From the NCBI GenBank assembly GCA_003266145.1, contig MVJJ01000157.1, positions 1 to 7,875 on the forward strand: a DNA stretch of 7,875 nt. Direction: 5' to 3'. The translations under genes and the position numbers were made by a program. The stretch is from Methanosphaera sp. SHI613. GTDB lineage: Archaea > Methanobacteriota > Methanobacteria > Methanobacteriales > Methanobacteriaceae. Shown here in pieces: positions 7,394-7,875 of the stretch. Numbering within the stretch: the stretch's first letter is position 1; each line of letters opens with the position of its first letter. The notes beneath the pieces were generated by a model. It was given only the letters and a program-made list of their open reading frames with translations. It made no database searches and was not told the DNA's origin.

Positions 7394-7621
7394 CAATCCC
7401 TATGTCTGTCGGTGTAAGGGGAGAGCCTAAGTTGTGTCGTAGTTTAACAGATGATAAATGAGGGTTCGCCCAGTAAAGTCCAAAACTTGTGATTTTTTGG
7501 TAGGGATTTCTGTGAGGAAATTCTAAGACCTTAGGGGGTAAATGATGTTAAGGAAGCTAATGCCACATTTGTCGTTAAGACGGTAGGATATTAACAAAAT
7601 TTGAACTACTAGTGGATATAC

Positions 7622-7783
7622 TGACTTTAACAGGTGTATAACATGATATTAAAACGAATTTGTAAATTTTAGACGTGATTAATTACTTTGAAAGATTCAA
7701 ATTTAAAAACAATTACCAATGTTTATAGGAATATGGAATAAATTTATAATTATATTTGGTTTCTTCAGATAACTAATATGCTT
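7622..7783 (+). other. Intron domain IV region, AT-rich and without a reverse transcriptase
   Basis: In group II introns the maturase/reverse transcriptase is carried in domain IV, before domain V. Here this stretch is about 160 very AT-rich bases. The only ATG-started frame (7643) stops after nine codons. No reverse transcriptase motif can be read in any frame, so the ORF was lost or never present. Confidence 0.55.
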
Positions 7784-7817
7784 GAGTCGTATCTTTGAAA
7801 ACGGACACGTATGGTTC
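7784..7817 (+). ncRNA. Group II intron domain V, with atypical catalytic triad and loop
   Basis: The segment has the canonical 34-base length. GAGTCGTA at its 5' end pairs with TATGGTTC at its 3' end (two G-U pairs plus the family's conserved G-U at position 3), and the two-base bulge CG falls at positions 25-26 as in classical domain V. It departs in three ways: the triad reads AGT where AGC is usual, the terminal loop is AAAA closed by G-C where a GNRA loop is expected, and positions 10 and 23 are a C-C mismatch. The domain is followed by TTCTGAGGAGAGGGGG-type sequence, common downstream of bacterial domain V. Confidence 0.8.
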
Positions 7818-7827
7818 TGAGGAGAGG

Positions 7828-7853
7828 GGGAGAGAGCAACCTCTTTAACTTAT
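7828..7853 (+). ncRNA. Group II intron domain VI with branch-point adenosine
   Basis: AGAGAG (7831-7836) pairs with CTCTTT (7841-7846) around a CAAC loop. GGG (7828-7830) pairs with CTT (7849-7851), leaving A7847 and A7848 unpaired. A7847 would be seven bases from the proposed 3' end TAT (7851-7853), the normal position of the lariat branch adenosine. Confidence 0.65.
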
Positions 7854-7875
7854 CAGACATGCGTTTTTTGTTATA
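7854..7875. other. 3' exon side of the intron, cut by the window end
   Basis: Only 22 bases are available (cagacatgcg, then a T run). They hold no recognisable feature, and the nature of the interrupted sequence cannot be told from them. Confidence 0.4.

Larger units (their letters stand above)
7145..7853 (+). mobile_element. ORF-less group II intron (about 709 bases)
   Basis: A group II intron is a self-splicing RNA and retroelement. Near the 3' end lies a domain V-like 34-mer followed by a domain VI-like hairpin. Domain I has an 8-base-pair stem CCCTCGAA/TTCGAGGG (7163-7170 with 7239-7246) enclosing a small hairpin CTCT-GGTAAC-GGAG (7179-7192). An EBS2-bearing hairpin is closed by ATCCTA/TAGGAT (7291-7296, 7324-7329). 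An EBS1-bearing hairpin is closed by CAGAC/GTCTG (7362-7366, 7404-7408) and AGGGA/TCCCT (7376-7380, 7397-7401). CCTAAG at 7426-7431 resembles a tetraloop receptor strand. The 5' boundary rests on the EBS-IBS match; it begins GTTATG and not the usual GTGYG, so it could be off by about five bases (a GTGGG occurs at 7150). The 3' boundary is taken seven bases after an unpaired A. No reverse transcriptase frame exists. Group II introns in archaea are best known from Methanosarcinales. Confidence 0.8.

Noticed and set aside
7410..7520. Possible RNase P RNA, because of cagtaaagtcc and GA-rich stretches
   Set aside because: The surrounding conserved RNase P regions are missing, whereas the group II intron reading explains the hairpins, the target match and domains V/VI.

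Overview
The window looks like a chromosomal segment of an AT-rich methanogenic archaeon of the order Methanobacteriales, most like Methanosphaera or Methanobrevibacter. The evidence is the archaeal gene order L11 / L1 - L10(P0) - L12 - alaS, the archaeal-type L10 and L12 with acidic tails ending GLGALFG, an archaeal-type alanyl-tRNA synthetase, a methanogenesis-marker-16-type protein, ribosome binding sites of the GGTGAT/GGAGG kind, and T-rich stretches after genes. The genus call is an inference from composition and protein flavour, not from a search.

Layout. Bases 1-207 hold the 3' end of the L11 gene. A 159-base gap carries the promoter of the next operon, with a perfect direct-repeat / palindrome / direct-repeat arrangement at 286-320. 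L1 (367-1005), L10 (1006-2004, start codon directly after the L1 stop) and L12 (2145-2450) follow as one operon. Codons 9-22 of L1 can fold into an RNA that closely resembles the known Methanococcus L1-binding site on its own mRNA, so the operon is probably under translational feedback by L1. A T-rich terminator and an unusually long, very AT-rich gap (2451-2994) precede alaS (2995-5706). A gene of the methanogenesis marker 16 family (5771-7021) follows 64 bases later. It joins a DUF39/HcyBio domain to a two-cluster ferredoxin domain.

The last 850 bases have no ordinary gene. From about 7145 to 7853 I read an ORF-less group II intron of about 709 bases. It has a domain V-like 34-mer at 7784-7817, a domain VI-like hairpin with unpaired adenines just before the 3' end, domain I hairpins that present EBS1 and EBS2, and a contiguous 13-base target (7132-7144) complementary to both. 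Domain V departs from consensus in its catalytic triad and its terminal loop, so the intron may be decaying, or it may belong to a divergent lineage. It has no reverse transcriptase, so any mobility would need one encoded elsewhere.

How the parts fit: L11, L1, L10 and L12 build the GTPase-associated stalk and L1 protuberance of the large ribosomal subunit, AlaRS charges tRNA-Ala, and the marker 16 protein belongs to a family tied to methanogen sulfur/one-carbon metabolism. The most interesting parts are the intron, the L1 mRNA switch and the symmetrical L1 promoter element.
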